From assembly GCA_029256035.1 (NCBI GenBank), contig JAQSYR010000032.1, forward strand, positions 1 through 10,083: a stretch of DNA of 10,083 nt, in the 5' to 3' direction. This DNA comes from Anaerocolumna sp. Lineage in GTDB: Bacteria > Bacillota > Clostridia > Lachnospirales > Lachnospiraceae. Made by a program: the position numbers and the translations under genes. Below the pieces are notes generated by a model. That model saw nothing but the letters and a program-made list of their open reading frames with translations. It searched no databases and had not been told where the DNA came from. Positions 1 to 6,744 of the stretch are shown piece after piece (the stretch's first letter is position 1; each line of letters starts with the position of its first letter).

Positions 1-96
1 TTTATGCTGAATCTACATTTTCTAATTAAACTTTAATTTCTACATATTGAAATATACAGTTAGAACCTATAGAATAAAAAGAGACATTCTAATAAT

Positions 97-126
97 TTGC
101 AACTAAGTTGTGGAATTTTATATAAT
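97..126 (+). promoter_or_regulatory. Candidate sigma-A promoter upstream of the two-component locus
   Basis: TTGCAA at 97-102 and a perfect TATAAT at 121-126 are separated by 18 bases. This would start transcription near 133 and leave a leader of about 140 bases before the response regulator start at 275. The rest of 1-274 has stops in all frames and no recognisable gene. In so AT-rich a region chance matches are common, so the call rests mainly on the perfect -10 box. Confidence 0.5.
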
Positions 127-178
127 AACATTTACATTATACGGTCTATTATAAAAAACCGAATAAAATACAGTATAA

Positions 179-196
179 ATTACAGTTTAGTGTAAT
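179..196. promoter_or_regulatory. Small dyad in the two-component leader, possible operator
   Basis: ATTACA at 179-184 and TGTAAT at 191-196 form a perfect 6-base inverted repeat around a 6-base spacer. A related TTTACATTATA lies at 131-141. Such a dyad downstream of the candidate promoter could be a regulator binding site, but the AT-rich background makes a chance origin plausible. Confidence 0.2.
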
Positions 197-274
197 GTAC
201 CATATAACATGTATATTAAAGCATTATTATTAGATCGCTTTTAAGTTTAGATTTAAACAGGAGGAGTATAAGTT

Positions 275-845
275 ATGGCAAAGATTTTAATTGTTGAGGA
301 TGAAAGTAAGATAGCGCGTTTTGTTGAACTTGAATTGAAATATGAAGGTTATGAAGTTGAAATTGCGGAAGAGGGAAGATCGGGGCTTGATAAAGCACTT
401 CACTCCAATGTAGACTTAGTTTTATTAGATATTATGTTGCCAGGGTTAAGTGGAATTGAAGTCTGTAGAAGAATACGTAGAGTTACTAGCCAGAATAAGA
501 GTTGCTTTAAATAGACAAAACAAAATGACTCAACCAAAAGCGGATCTGCTTCAAATTGGGGATTTGAAATTAAATATTACAAGCCATAGTGCACATTATG
601 GAGAGGAAGAGCTTGTTTTGACCAAGAAGGAATATGAACTGTTAGAGTATTTAATACGTAACAAGAATATTGCTTTAACAAGAGATCAACTTTTAAATAA
701 AGTATGGGATTATGAATACTTAGGAGATACCAACGTTGTGGATGTATATATTCGTTATTTAAGGCAAAAGATTGATGATAAATATGGGATCCATTTAATC
801 AGTACAGTACGAGGGGTAGGTTATATAATTAAAGATGAAGTATAA
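275..845 (+). pseudogene. OmpR-family response regulator broken by an out-of-frame internal deletion
   Basis: The first frame (275-514) starts at ATG with AGGAGGAG at 259-266. It encodes a receiver N-terminus: acidic pocket E8/D9, phosphoacceptor D52 in LLDIMLPG, then GIEVCRRIR to about residue 68, after which it runs out of frame to a TAG at 512-514. The second frame (GTG 450, or ATG 525, to TAA 845) resumes the family sequence at ELLARIRVALNR and carries a complete winged-helix output domain (LTKKEYELLEYL through TVRGVGYII). Compared with intact OmpR-type regulators of about 225-230 residues, roughly 37-39 codons are missing. They include alpha3, beta4 with the conserved Thr, alpha4, and beta5 with the conserved Lys. 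The loss is not a multiple of three. Phosphorylation-dependent switching should be lost. A separate output-domain protein could still be made by reinitiation at ATG 525, 10 bases after the TAG. A sequencing or assembly error is the alternative. Confidence 0.85.
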
Positions 846-2355
846 AATACTGGAAGAAATCAGACAAAGTTTAAGAAAAATTATACTACCCCTCCGAAGA
901 AAAAAGGAAGAGTGGCTTGGTAACTTTCGGTTTTCAATTCTATTTCGCATCTCCCTACATTACGTGAAGTTGCTAGTAATAAGCGGAGTAATATTTATGG
1001 CTGCTTTTTCAGTACTATATTATGTATCTGAATGGATGGAATGTGAAGAGAGGGCAGAAGAAATAAGTAGGGAGTTTGAACTTATTGCTAAATCAGAACA
1101 TATACCAGGAGATCAACCAGAACAACCAGACCAAACAAATCAACCATTAAAAGATAGTATAAATGACAGTATAAAGGACAGTTTAAAGGATATTAATTCT
1201 TATTCTAAGGATGGCATTTCCTTTAAAATAATAGATAGTAACGGAAATGAAATATATAACGACATTATCCTTGATATATCACAGGAAAAGAAAATTATCA
1301 ACAGAATATATTATGAAGAGAACCATAGAGATCAGGATAATATATTAATTCTTTATGAGGAGAAGAATGTTTTAGTAGGTACAGAAAAATATGTTATTAA
1401 TTTTCAATATGACTTATCAGACCGTGGAAGTACACTTTTATGGTTGCTAAGAGCAATGATAATTCTTTATATTTTACTGATTTTATATATAATTCGTAAA
1501 GGGCAAAGGAAAGATCAAGGATTATTTCAACCTATTTATGATATGTCAGCTTTGGCTAATCGATTAAATGTTAACAATCTGCATAGTGAAAGAATTAATG
1601 TAGAAGGAACCAAAAATGAATTAAAAGATTTAGCAAATGTAATTAATAGCATGTTAGATCGTATTGAAACGTCCTATGAAAGCCAAAAACAGTTTGTTTC
1701 AGATGCTTCTCATGAATTGCGTACACCAATTGCAGTAATACAAGGTTATGCAAATCTGTTGAAACGTTGGGGAACCAAGGATGTTGAAATATTAAAGGAG
1801 TCCATTGATGCAATTAATAACGAATCAAAAGCAATGCAGGATTTGGTAGAAAAACTGCTATTCCTCTCCCGTCATGATAAGAAAACACTGAAGTTAGAAA
1901 AAACCAGGTTTAATATGTGCCCTATGGTTGAAGATATGGTAAAAGAAACAAAGATGGTTACAACCAACCGTGTGATAGAAAGTCCAATTTTAGAAAACGT
2001 AGTAGTATATGGTGATAAACAAGCCCTAAAACAAGCTATTCGTGTATTTATTGATAATGCCGTAAAATATTCAAAGGATGGAGATACAATTGCAATTTGC
2101 TGTAAAAATCAAAGTGGAGATTGTATTATAAGTGTTCAAGATACTGGGATTGGAATGACGCGTAAAGATGTTGAGCATATTTTTGAGAGATTCTATCGAT
2201 CCGAGCAAGTAAGAAATGATAAAATTTATGGTCATGGACTTGGACTATCCATTGCAAAACTGATAATACTTGCACATACCGGAAGAATTAAAGTTAGATC
2301 ACAATATACAAAAGGTACAACATTTACAATAACATTGCCCAGAAGAAGACATTAG
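835..2355 (+). CDS. Membrane sensor histidine kinase of a two-component system
   Basis: This 506-residue protein has the layout of an OmpR-partner histidine kinase: N-terminal cytoplasmic stretch, TM1 about 44-64, extracytoplasmic sensor region about 65-198, TM2 about 200-220, a linker, then HisKA and HATPase_c domains. The phosphoacceptor is H293 in FVSDASHELRTP. The ATP-binding domain shows the N box (FIDNAVKYS, N408), G1 box (DTGIGM, D436), F box (FERFYR) and G2 box (GHGLGLS, from G466). All kinase motifs look intact, unlike the neighbouring regulator. The sensor domain is not of a type I recognise; it contains a low-complexity Gln/Pro and Asp/Ser/Lys segment. The ATG overlaps the end of the regulator's output-domain frame by 11 bases. 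The nearest purine-rich site, GAGGGG at 811-816, is 18 bases upstream, so translational coupling is likely. With its regulator broken, the kinase may be orphaned or may signal to another regulator. Confidence 0.93.
   Translation: MKYKILEEIRQSLRKIILPLRRKKEEWLGNFRFSILFRISLHYVKLLVISGVIFMAAFSVLYYVSEWMECEERAEEISREFELIAKSEHIPGDQPEQPDQTNQPLKDSINDSIKDSLKDINSYSKDGISFKIIDSNGNEIYNDIILDISQEKKIINRIYYEENHRDQDNILILYEEKNVLVGTEKYVINFQYDLSDRGSTLLWLLRAMIILYILLILYIIRKGQRKDQGLFQPIYDMSALANRLNVNNLHSERINVEGTKNELKDLANVINSMLDRIETSYESQKQFVSDASHELRTPIAVIQGYANLLKRWGTKDVEILKESIDAINNESKAMQDLVEKLLFLSRHDKKTLKLEKTRFNMCPMVEDMVKETKMVTTNRVIESPILENVVVYGDKQALKQAIRVFIDNAVKYSKDGDTIAICCKNQSGDCIISVQDTGIGMTRKDVEHIFERFYRSEQVRNDKIYGHGLGLSIAKLIILAHTGRIKVRSQYTKGTTFTITLPRRRH
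1111..1188 (+). repeat. Two adjacent in-frame tandem repeats in the sensor domain coding region
   Basis: Four imperfect 9-base units occupy 1111-1146 (GATCAACCA, GAACAACCA, GACCAAACA, AATCAACCA), coding DQP-EQP-DQT-NQP. After six bases, three 12-base units follow at 1153-1188 (GATAGTATAAAT, GACAGTATAAAG, GACAGTTTAAAG), coding DSIN-DSIK-DSLK. Unit lengths are multiples of three, so copy-number changes would keep the kinase frame and only change the length of an extracytoplasmic linker. Confidence 0.8.
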
Positions 2356-2595
2356 CAGGTTTTCTTAAATAAAGATGGAAAAGGGAATGTTGCAAAATAA
2401 AACTTATGGAAATAGGAATTTCAACTCAATTTACCAATGTTTATAATTATGCAATATTCCCTTATTTATCAAAGAAATTTGTAACTGAAGTGACAGCGGG
2501 TAAGCGCCAGAGTTTTGCAAGCCAGATTCTTTCTTGTATGTCAAGCTATGCACAACATACGAAACAAGAGACTTATGAAAATTCAATCCATCTAT
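2356..2595. other. Convergent gap between kinase and exporter genes
   Basis: No gene is supported here. A 67-codon frame at 2406-2609 has no ribosome binding site, no recognisable domain, and overlaps the 3' end of the convergent exporter gene. I found no strong hairpin with a T-tract on either strand, so no terminator can be named. An imperfect dyad (TCTTGTATG near 2532 against CATACGAAACAAGA near 2556) lacks a T-run. Confidence 0.5.
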
Positions 2596-4371
2596 TTATA
2601 TATTTTTAAACTGTGCCATATATAAATTATAATAGATACCTTTCATAGCTAGCAACTCAGCTGAAGTGCCCTGTTCTTTAATACCACCATCATCGATAAC
2701 AAATATCCGATCTGCTTTTTGAATTGTGGATAAACGGTGGGCTATTACGAATGAGGTTCTTCCCTTTAGTAAAGCTTCAATACCTTGTTGTACTAAAAGT
2801 TCTGTATGAGTGTCAATACTTGAGGTGGCTTCGTCTAGTATCAGAATTTTTGGCATAGAAACCATAGTTCTTGCAAAGGCAAGAAGTTGTCGCTGGCCAA
2901 TGGATAATCCGGTGCCACGCTCTTTTAATTCTGTTTCATACCCTTTTTCTAATTTCATAATAAAATCATGTGCGTTAACAGCCTTGGCTGCTGCAATGAC
3001 GTCTTCCTCTGTAGCATCTAGTTTCCCATATTTTAAGTTATCCATTACAGTTCCTGAAAACAGGAAATTATCCTGGGTCATGACACCCGTTTGTTGTCTC
3101 AGACTTTCTATGGATACATCTTTTACATTATAATTATCAATGTAGATATTCCCTTCCTGTATATCATAAAACCGGCTGATTAAGTTAACAATTGTGGTTT
3201 TACCTGCACCAGTTGGACCAACAAGTGCAATTGTTTCACCAGCTTTAATTTGAAAGCTAACATCTTTTAGTACTGGAGTGTCTTTATCATAAGCAAAAGA
3301 TACATTTTCAAAGCGAACTTCTCCTTTGATTTCAGGTAATTCAATAACCTGTTCTTTGTCTATAATCTCTGGGGGAGTGTCTAATATTTCAAAAATACGC
3401 TCTGCACCAGATAAATTGGTAATTAACTGATTATAAAAATTACTTAAATTCATAATCGGTCTCCAAAACATGGATATATAGGTTCCAAAGGCAATTAAAG
3501 TTCCTACAGGAACAGATTCCCTTCCTATTACTTTAATACCTACATAAAAAAGGGATATAGTTCCTAAACCCCAGCAAAAATCAATGACGGAACCAAAAGC
3601 ATCCGATAGGACAACTGCCTTTACAAAAGAAGTACGATGTTCTGTTAATAATTCATCAAATGCATCTTCTGTTTCCTTCTCCGCCGTAAAACTTTGAATA
3701 ATACGCATACCGGACACGTCTTCATGAATAAAGGCATTCAAATTGGAAGTTTTCTTACGGTAAGTTTGCCATCTTACATGGGAATATACCTGTATTAACC
3801 ACATACCAGCAATTAATAGTGGCAGGCTGATTAAGGAAGCCATTGCTAGCTTATAATTTTTAACTATCATAATTATCACAACAGCTGAAATGGATAAGAA
3901 GTCGGGAATTAAAGTGGTTACACTATTGGATAATACATCTTTTAATGAATTAACATCCCCAATAATTCTGGCAAGTATTTTACCAGTAGGCCTGCTATCA
4001 AAAAAACTAAAGGTTAATTTTTGTATATGGACATAAAGTTCCTGCCTTATGGTTAATAAAACATTGTTTGAAACTCTGGCCATAATGAACATTCTAAGTT
4101 TTACCAAGAGAACAAATACGATATTAATACTAATACCGATAGCTCCTAGTTTTAAGAGACCATTTAAATCTTTATTCTTTATGTGTACATCAATTGCACG
4201 TTCAATAATCAGTGGATTTACTAATGTAATGGTTACAGTACCTGTCATAATTAAGAGTACTGCTATTATTTCTTTTTTATATGCCAGTAAATATTGAAAT
4301 AACCTTAATAAAGTTTTAATTTTACTGGACTTAATGGTTTTCTCGTCTTCCCTTATTGCATTTATAGACAT
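2596..4371 (-). CDS. ABC exporter half-transporter, subunit with the catalytic Glu
   Basis: This 591-residue protein has an N-terminal six-helix exporter membrane domain (about 20-320) and a C-terminal ATPase domain. Walker A is GPTGAGKTT (385-393), the Q-loop lies in MTQDNF, and Walker B is ILILDEATSSID with D513 and the catalytic E514. The switch His is in IAHRLST. The signature is LSIGQ (489-493), deviating from LSGGQ at the third position. The start at 4371 is preceded by AGGAGG and overlaps the last 10 bases of the upstream transporter gene, so the two are co-transcribed and probably translationally coupled. Motifs complement those of the partner: this subunit's Walker A/B with the partner's canonical signature would form the active ATP site. 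Relatives include the BmrCD, LmrCD and TM287/288 multidrug exporters; the substrate cannot be read from sequence. Confidence 0.93.
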   Translation of the reverse strand: MSINAIREDEKTIKSSKIKTLLRLFQYLLAYKKEIIAVLLIMTGTVTITLVNPLIIERAIDVHIKNKDLNGLLKLGAIGISINIVFVLLVKLRMFIMARVSNNVLLTIRQELYVHIQKLTFSFFDSRPTGKILARIIGDVNSLKDVLSNSVTTLIPDFLSISAVVIIMIVKNYKLAMASLISLPLLIAGMWLIQVYSHVRWQTYRKKTSNLNAFIHEDVSGMRIIQSFTAEKETEDAFDELLTEHRTSFVKAVVLSDAFGSVIDFCWGLGTISLFYVGIKVIGRESVPVGTLIAFGTYISMFWRPIMNLSNFYNQLITNLSGAERIFEILDTPPEIIDKEQVIELPEIKGEVRFENVSFAYDKDTPVLKDVSFQIKAGETIALVGPTGAGKTTIVNLISRFYDIQEGNIYIDNYNVKDVSIESLRQQTGVMTQDNFLFSGTVMDNLKYGKLDATEEDVIAAAKAVNAHDFIMKLEKGYETELKERGTGLSIGQRQLLAFARTMVSMPKILILDEATSSIDTHTELLVQQGIEALLKGRTSFVIAHRLSTIQKADRIFVIDDGGIKEQGTSAELLAMKGIYYNLYMAQFKNI

Positions 4372-6119
4372 TCCAGTTCCTCCTTTATGGCGGTAATATT
4401 GCCTTCCAGATAGTCACCATATTGTGCCATATAGGTTTTATAATAGAGACCTTTTGCAGCTAATAAAGTGTCATGGGTTCCCCGTTCGGCAATCCTTCCG
4501 TCTTCAAGAATAATTATCTCATCTGCATTTTTTACAGCAGAAATTCTATGAGCAATTATTATTTTTGTTGTATTGTTTAATTCACTAAGTGCCTTCTGAA
4601 TCAAATGTTCAGTTTCCATATCTAGTGCTGACGTTGAATCATCCAAGACAAGAATAGGAGTTTTTTTTGCGAAAGCTCTTGCGATACTGATTCTTTGTTT
4701 CTGGCCACCAGATAAACCTACGCCCCTTTCACCAATAATGGTTTCGTACTGCTCCTCCATTCGTTCGATGAAATCTTTTGCCTGGGCATTGGCAATAGCA
4801 TGGCATACTTCTTCTTCATTTACTATACTACGTTTGCCTAACTTTACATTTTCATTTACTGTATCTGAAAATAGAAATACATCCTGCATAACTAATGAGA
4901 TACTGGCACGTAGCTCTTTTATGGTCAAGTCTTTAATATTTGTTCCGTCTAAACGTATTTCTCCTTCTTCTGTATCATAAAGACGTTGCAACAGTTGGAT
5001 AATGGTTGATTTACCTGCTCCCGTTGCACCCATAATTCCTATTGTTTTACCAGCAGGCAGTATAAAATTAATATCAGATAAAACTTTTTTATCACCCTGA
5101 GAAAAGGATACATGATGAAATTCAATGTTACCTTTTACATCTCCTAAAACAACCGGATTTTCGATTTCTTTTATGGTTGATTCTTCCGCAAATATTTTCA
5201 TAATCTTTTTACGGGATGCAAAGGCAGAGGCAAGATCGTTACTTAACCATCCAATCATTTCCATTGGCCATACAATATTATAAGAATATTCTGCAAATGC
5301 ACCTAAAGTTCCCAGTGTAATCTCACCATTTATAACTAGGGTACCGCCGTATATTATTACTAAAACAGGAAGCAGCTTGGTAGTAAACTGAAACAAAGGA
5401 AAATACTTTACAAAAACCTGTGACTGTTTCATGTTTAGATCATAATATTTTTTATTATGAGATAAGAATTTTGCTATCTCAAATTTTTCTCTTGCAAAGG
5501 CTTTTACAGTTCGTACACCAGCAAGATTTTCTTGTGCAACAGTATTTAAAACTGCATTTTCTTCGCTAATTGCTTCGTATACACCACCTAATTTCTTTTC
5601 CATAAATAATGCAACCGATGCTACAATGGGCATTGCAATTAACGGAATCATAGTTAGCTTTGGACTTAAATTAATCATGCAGTATAGTACAATAGAAGTA
5701 TGTAATACTACTTCTATAATCAGCATCCCAACAAATCCTAAAGCATACCATATTTTATCAACATCGTCCTTCACTCTTGACATTAACTCTCCGGTATTGG
5801 TTTGGTCAAAAAATTGAATGGAAAGACTCTGTATGTGTTTAAATAGATTTTTTCTAATATCAACTCCAATTTTTGAACTAACCATATCAAAAATAAATTC
5901 CTTTAAATACTGAAAAGTAGCCCTTCCAACTCCAACCAGTAGAATTCCCAATAATAATATTGTAAAGATACTCATATTGCCGCCTACAATTACATCATCG
6001 ATAATTCTCTTTGTAATCAGAGGAGATAACATATCTAATGATACACTAATTATCATAAAGACAATGGCAGCAGCATAGGCATACCAGTATTTTAAAACGT
6101 AACGCGATATTTTTTTCAT
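4362..6119 (-). CDS. ABC exporter half-transporter, subunit with degenerate Walker B
   Basis: This 585-residue protein starts at the ATG ending at 6119, chosen because GGGAGGAAG sits 5-6 bases upstream and the protein then begins MKKISRYVLKYW like family members. The frame stays open upstream to a TTG at 6245, but that extension has no ribosome binding site and runs through a hairpin. A six-helix membrane domain (about 10-300) precedes the ATPase domain. Walker A is GATGAGKST (364-372), the signature is a canonical LSGGQ (469-473), and the switch His is in IAHRISA. Walker B is ILVLDDSTSALD: Asp494 replaces the catalytic Glu. This is the hallmark of the degenerate-site subunit in heterodimeric exporters such as TM287/288 and LmrCD. 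It is the first gene of a two-gene operon under the leader described at 6151-6404. The role is likely multidrug or peptide/lipid export at the cytoplasmic membrane. Confidence 0.93.
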   Translation of the reverse strand: MKKISRYVLKYWYAYAAAIVFMIISVSLDMLSPLITKRIIDDVIVGGNMSIFTILLLGILLVGVGRATFQYLKEFIFDMVSSKIGVDIRKNLFKHIQSLSIQFFDQTNTGELMSRVKDDVDKIWYALGFVGMLIIEVVLHTSIVLYCMINLSPKLTMIPLIAMPIVASVALFMEKKLGGVYEAISEENAVLNTVAQENLAGVRTVKAFAREKFEIAKFLSHNKKYYDLNMKQSQVFVKYFPLFQFTTKLLPVLVIIYGGTLVINGEITLGTLGAFAEYSYNIVWPMEMIGWLSNDLASAFASRKKIMKIFAEESTIKEIENPVVLGDVKGNIEFHHVSFSQGDKKVLSDINFILPAGKTIGIMGATGAGKSTIIQLLQRLYDTEEGEIRLDGTNIKDLTIKELRASISLVMQDVFLFSDTVNENVKLGKRSIVNEEEVCHAIANAQAKDFIERMEEQYETIIGERGVGLSGGQKQRISIARAFAKKTPILVLDDSTSALDMETEHLIQKALSELNNTTKIIIAHRISAVKNADEIIILEDGRIAERGTHDTLLAAKGLYYKTYMAQYGDYLEGNITAIKEELECL

Positions 6120-6150
6120 AACTTCCTCCCAAATTCCTATATAGCTATTT

Positions 6151-6185
6151 TTAGACAAAAATAAGCCGTGGTAAGTTACCACGGC
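6151..6185 (-). terminator. Terminator-like hairpin in the exporter leader (putative attenuator)
   Basis: On the minus strand, GCCGTGGTAA (6185-6176), a single centre base, and TTACCACGGC (6174-6165) form a perfect 10-base inverted repeat. It folds as a GC-rich stem of about 8-9 bp with a small loop. It is followed at once by the U-rich run TTATTTTTGTCT (6164-6153), as in intrinsic terminators. On the plus strand the following bases are A-rich, so the terminator reads only toward the exporter genes. It ends about 35-45 bases before the first exporter start, where a constitutive terminator would silence the operon, which suggests conditional read-through. The palindrome could instead be a protein operator. 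Confidence 0.7.
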
Positions 6186-6262
6186 AATAAAATTCATCTT
6201 ATTAATTTGAAAAAATATATATTGCAAACGCCTAGAACATCGCAAATATAGACAAATTCCAA

Positions 6263-6343
6263 TTAATTACAATCATTCACTGTTGAGGTAATCTTGCATA
6301 ATGGCATAAATATTGAATTTCTAAATTGTAATAACTTCATCAT
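6263..6343 (-). CDS. 26-residue leader peptide of the exporter operon
   Basis: A short frame reads from ATG at 6343 (followed by a second ATG) to TAA at 6263. It begins MMKLLQFRNS, continues IFMPLCKITS and ends TVNDCN. A GAGG Shine-Dalgarno element (within 6352-6355 on the plus strand) lies 8 bases before the ATG. The frame starts about 25 bases after the expected transcription start from the promoter at 6377-6404 and ends about 78 bases before the terminator-like hairpin. Position, size and internal base-pairing segments fit a regulatory leader peptide whose translation controls downstream transcription. I do not recognise the peptide from a named family. Real coding is inferred from start, ribosome site and context, not from homology. 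Confidence 0.65.
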   Translation of the reverse strand: MMKLLQFRNSIFMPLCKITSTVNDCN

Positions 6344-6355
6344 GATTTTTACCTC
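6285..6355 (-). promoter_or_regulatory. Leader pairing segments 1 and 2 (ribosome-site sequestering stem / antiterminator arm)
   Basis: Segment 1, GAGGTAA (6355-6349), contains the leader peptide's Shine-Dalgarno. Segment 2, TTACCTC (6291-6285), lies inside the leader codons and is its perfect 7-base complement. Segment 2 with its flank, AAGATTACC (6295-6287), can alternatively pair with GGTAACTT (6180-6173) in the terminator's 5' arm and loop, giving 8 pairs with one bulged A. Pairings 1:2 plus 3:4 and the alternative 2:3 are mutually exclusive, the classical attenuator arrangement. The pairing is seen in sequence; its function is inferred. Confidence 0.6.
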
Positions 6356-6376
6356 GCTTTCTTTTAGTCTTTCCAT

Positions 6377-6404
6377 ATTATAACATAAAAAGTAAGAATG
6401 TCAA
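6377..6404 (-). promoter_or_regulatory. Consensus sigma-A promoter of the ABC exporter operon
   Basis: On the minus strand TTGACA (6404-6399) and TATAAT (6382-6377) both match the consensus exactly, with a 16-base spacer. Transcription should start near 6370, giving a leader of about 250 bases before the first exporter gene. A promoter this strong ahead of a transporter operon fits control after initiation, by the leader hairpins. Confidence 0.85.
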
Positions 6405-6744
6405 TCACCTTTCTAAAAATTTATTAATTTTTTTTATTGTTTATAAATTTAGATTAATATAAACAATATGTGAAATAAATTTTTTAGTAAAAAGATTAAT
6501 ATTTCATTAAGAATTATTTTTATTCAAGATTTGTTCATATTTGTGTGATATACTCATAGGTGTGAATAAAGTTTGTACATATCAACTAGTTTTGTTGATG
6601 ACATATAGAGCGAATTAATTATGAGAAGTTTAAAAAAAATTTAAAATTTGAAGTATACATTAATTGTACAAGAGCATTATTAATTAGTTGTTTAACTCGA
6701 TGATTTAAAGTATTTAATGTAGGGTTAAGCTAAGGAGGATAAAC
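6405..6744. other. Divergent intergenic region before the alarmone synthetase gene
   Basis: Very AT-rich, with no gene supported on either strand. It holds a possible extended -10 element for the plus-strand gene (6546-6554) and a small dyad, ATCAAC (6581-6586) and GTTGAT (6594-6599), around a 7-base spacer, which may be an operator or a weak hairpin. A 7-codon frame starting at ATG 6620 has no convincing ribosome site. Otherwise nothing recognisable. Confidence 0.5.
6546..6554 (+). promoter_or_regulatory. Possible extended -10 promoter for the alarmone synthetase
   Basis: TGATATACT provides the TGN extension plus a TATACT hexamer. No good -35 box is present at normal spacing: TTGTTC at 6531-6536 is only 12 bases away. 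Use would imply a leader of about 185 bases. Confidence 0.35.

Noticed and set aside
479..514. Programmed ribosomal frameshift in the response regulator
   Set aside because: A frameshift would join two frames without loss, but here about 38 codons of conserved receiver sequence are missing and no slippery heptamer is seen at the junction.
2531..2570. Imperfect dyad that might terminate the exporter operon
   Set aside because: Only five contiguous pairs plus scattered ones, and no T-run follows on the minus strand.
2406..2609. A 67-codon plus-strand open frame in the convergent gap
   Set aside because: No ribosome binding site, no recognisable domain or membrane pattern, and overlap with the 3' end of a clear gene on the other strand.
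2810..3133. Plus-strand frame opposite the ABC ATPase domain
   Set aside because: It is a shadow of the conserved Walker/signature coding region on the minus strand and shows no features of its own; other antisense frames inside the exporter, S1 and sigma-like genes were dropped for the same reason.
6120..6245. N-terminal extension of the first ABC subunit to a TTG start at 6245
   Set aside because: No ribosome site at 6245, the extension codes through the perfect hairpin, and a strong GGGAGGAAG sits just before the internal ATG at 6119 where family similarity begins.
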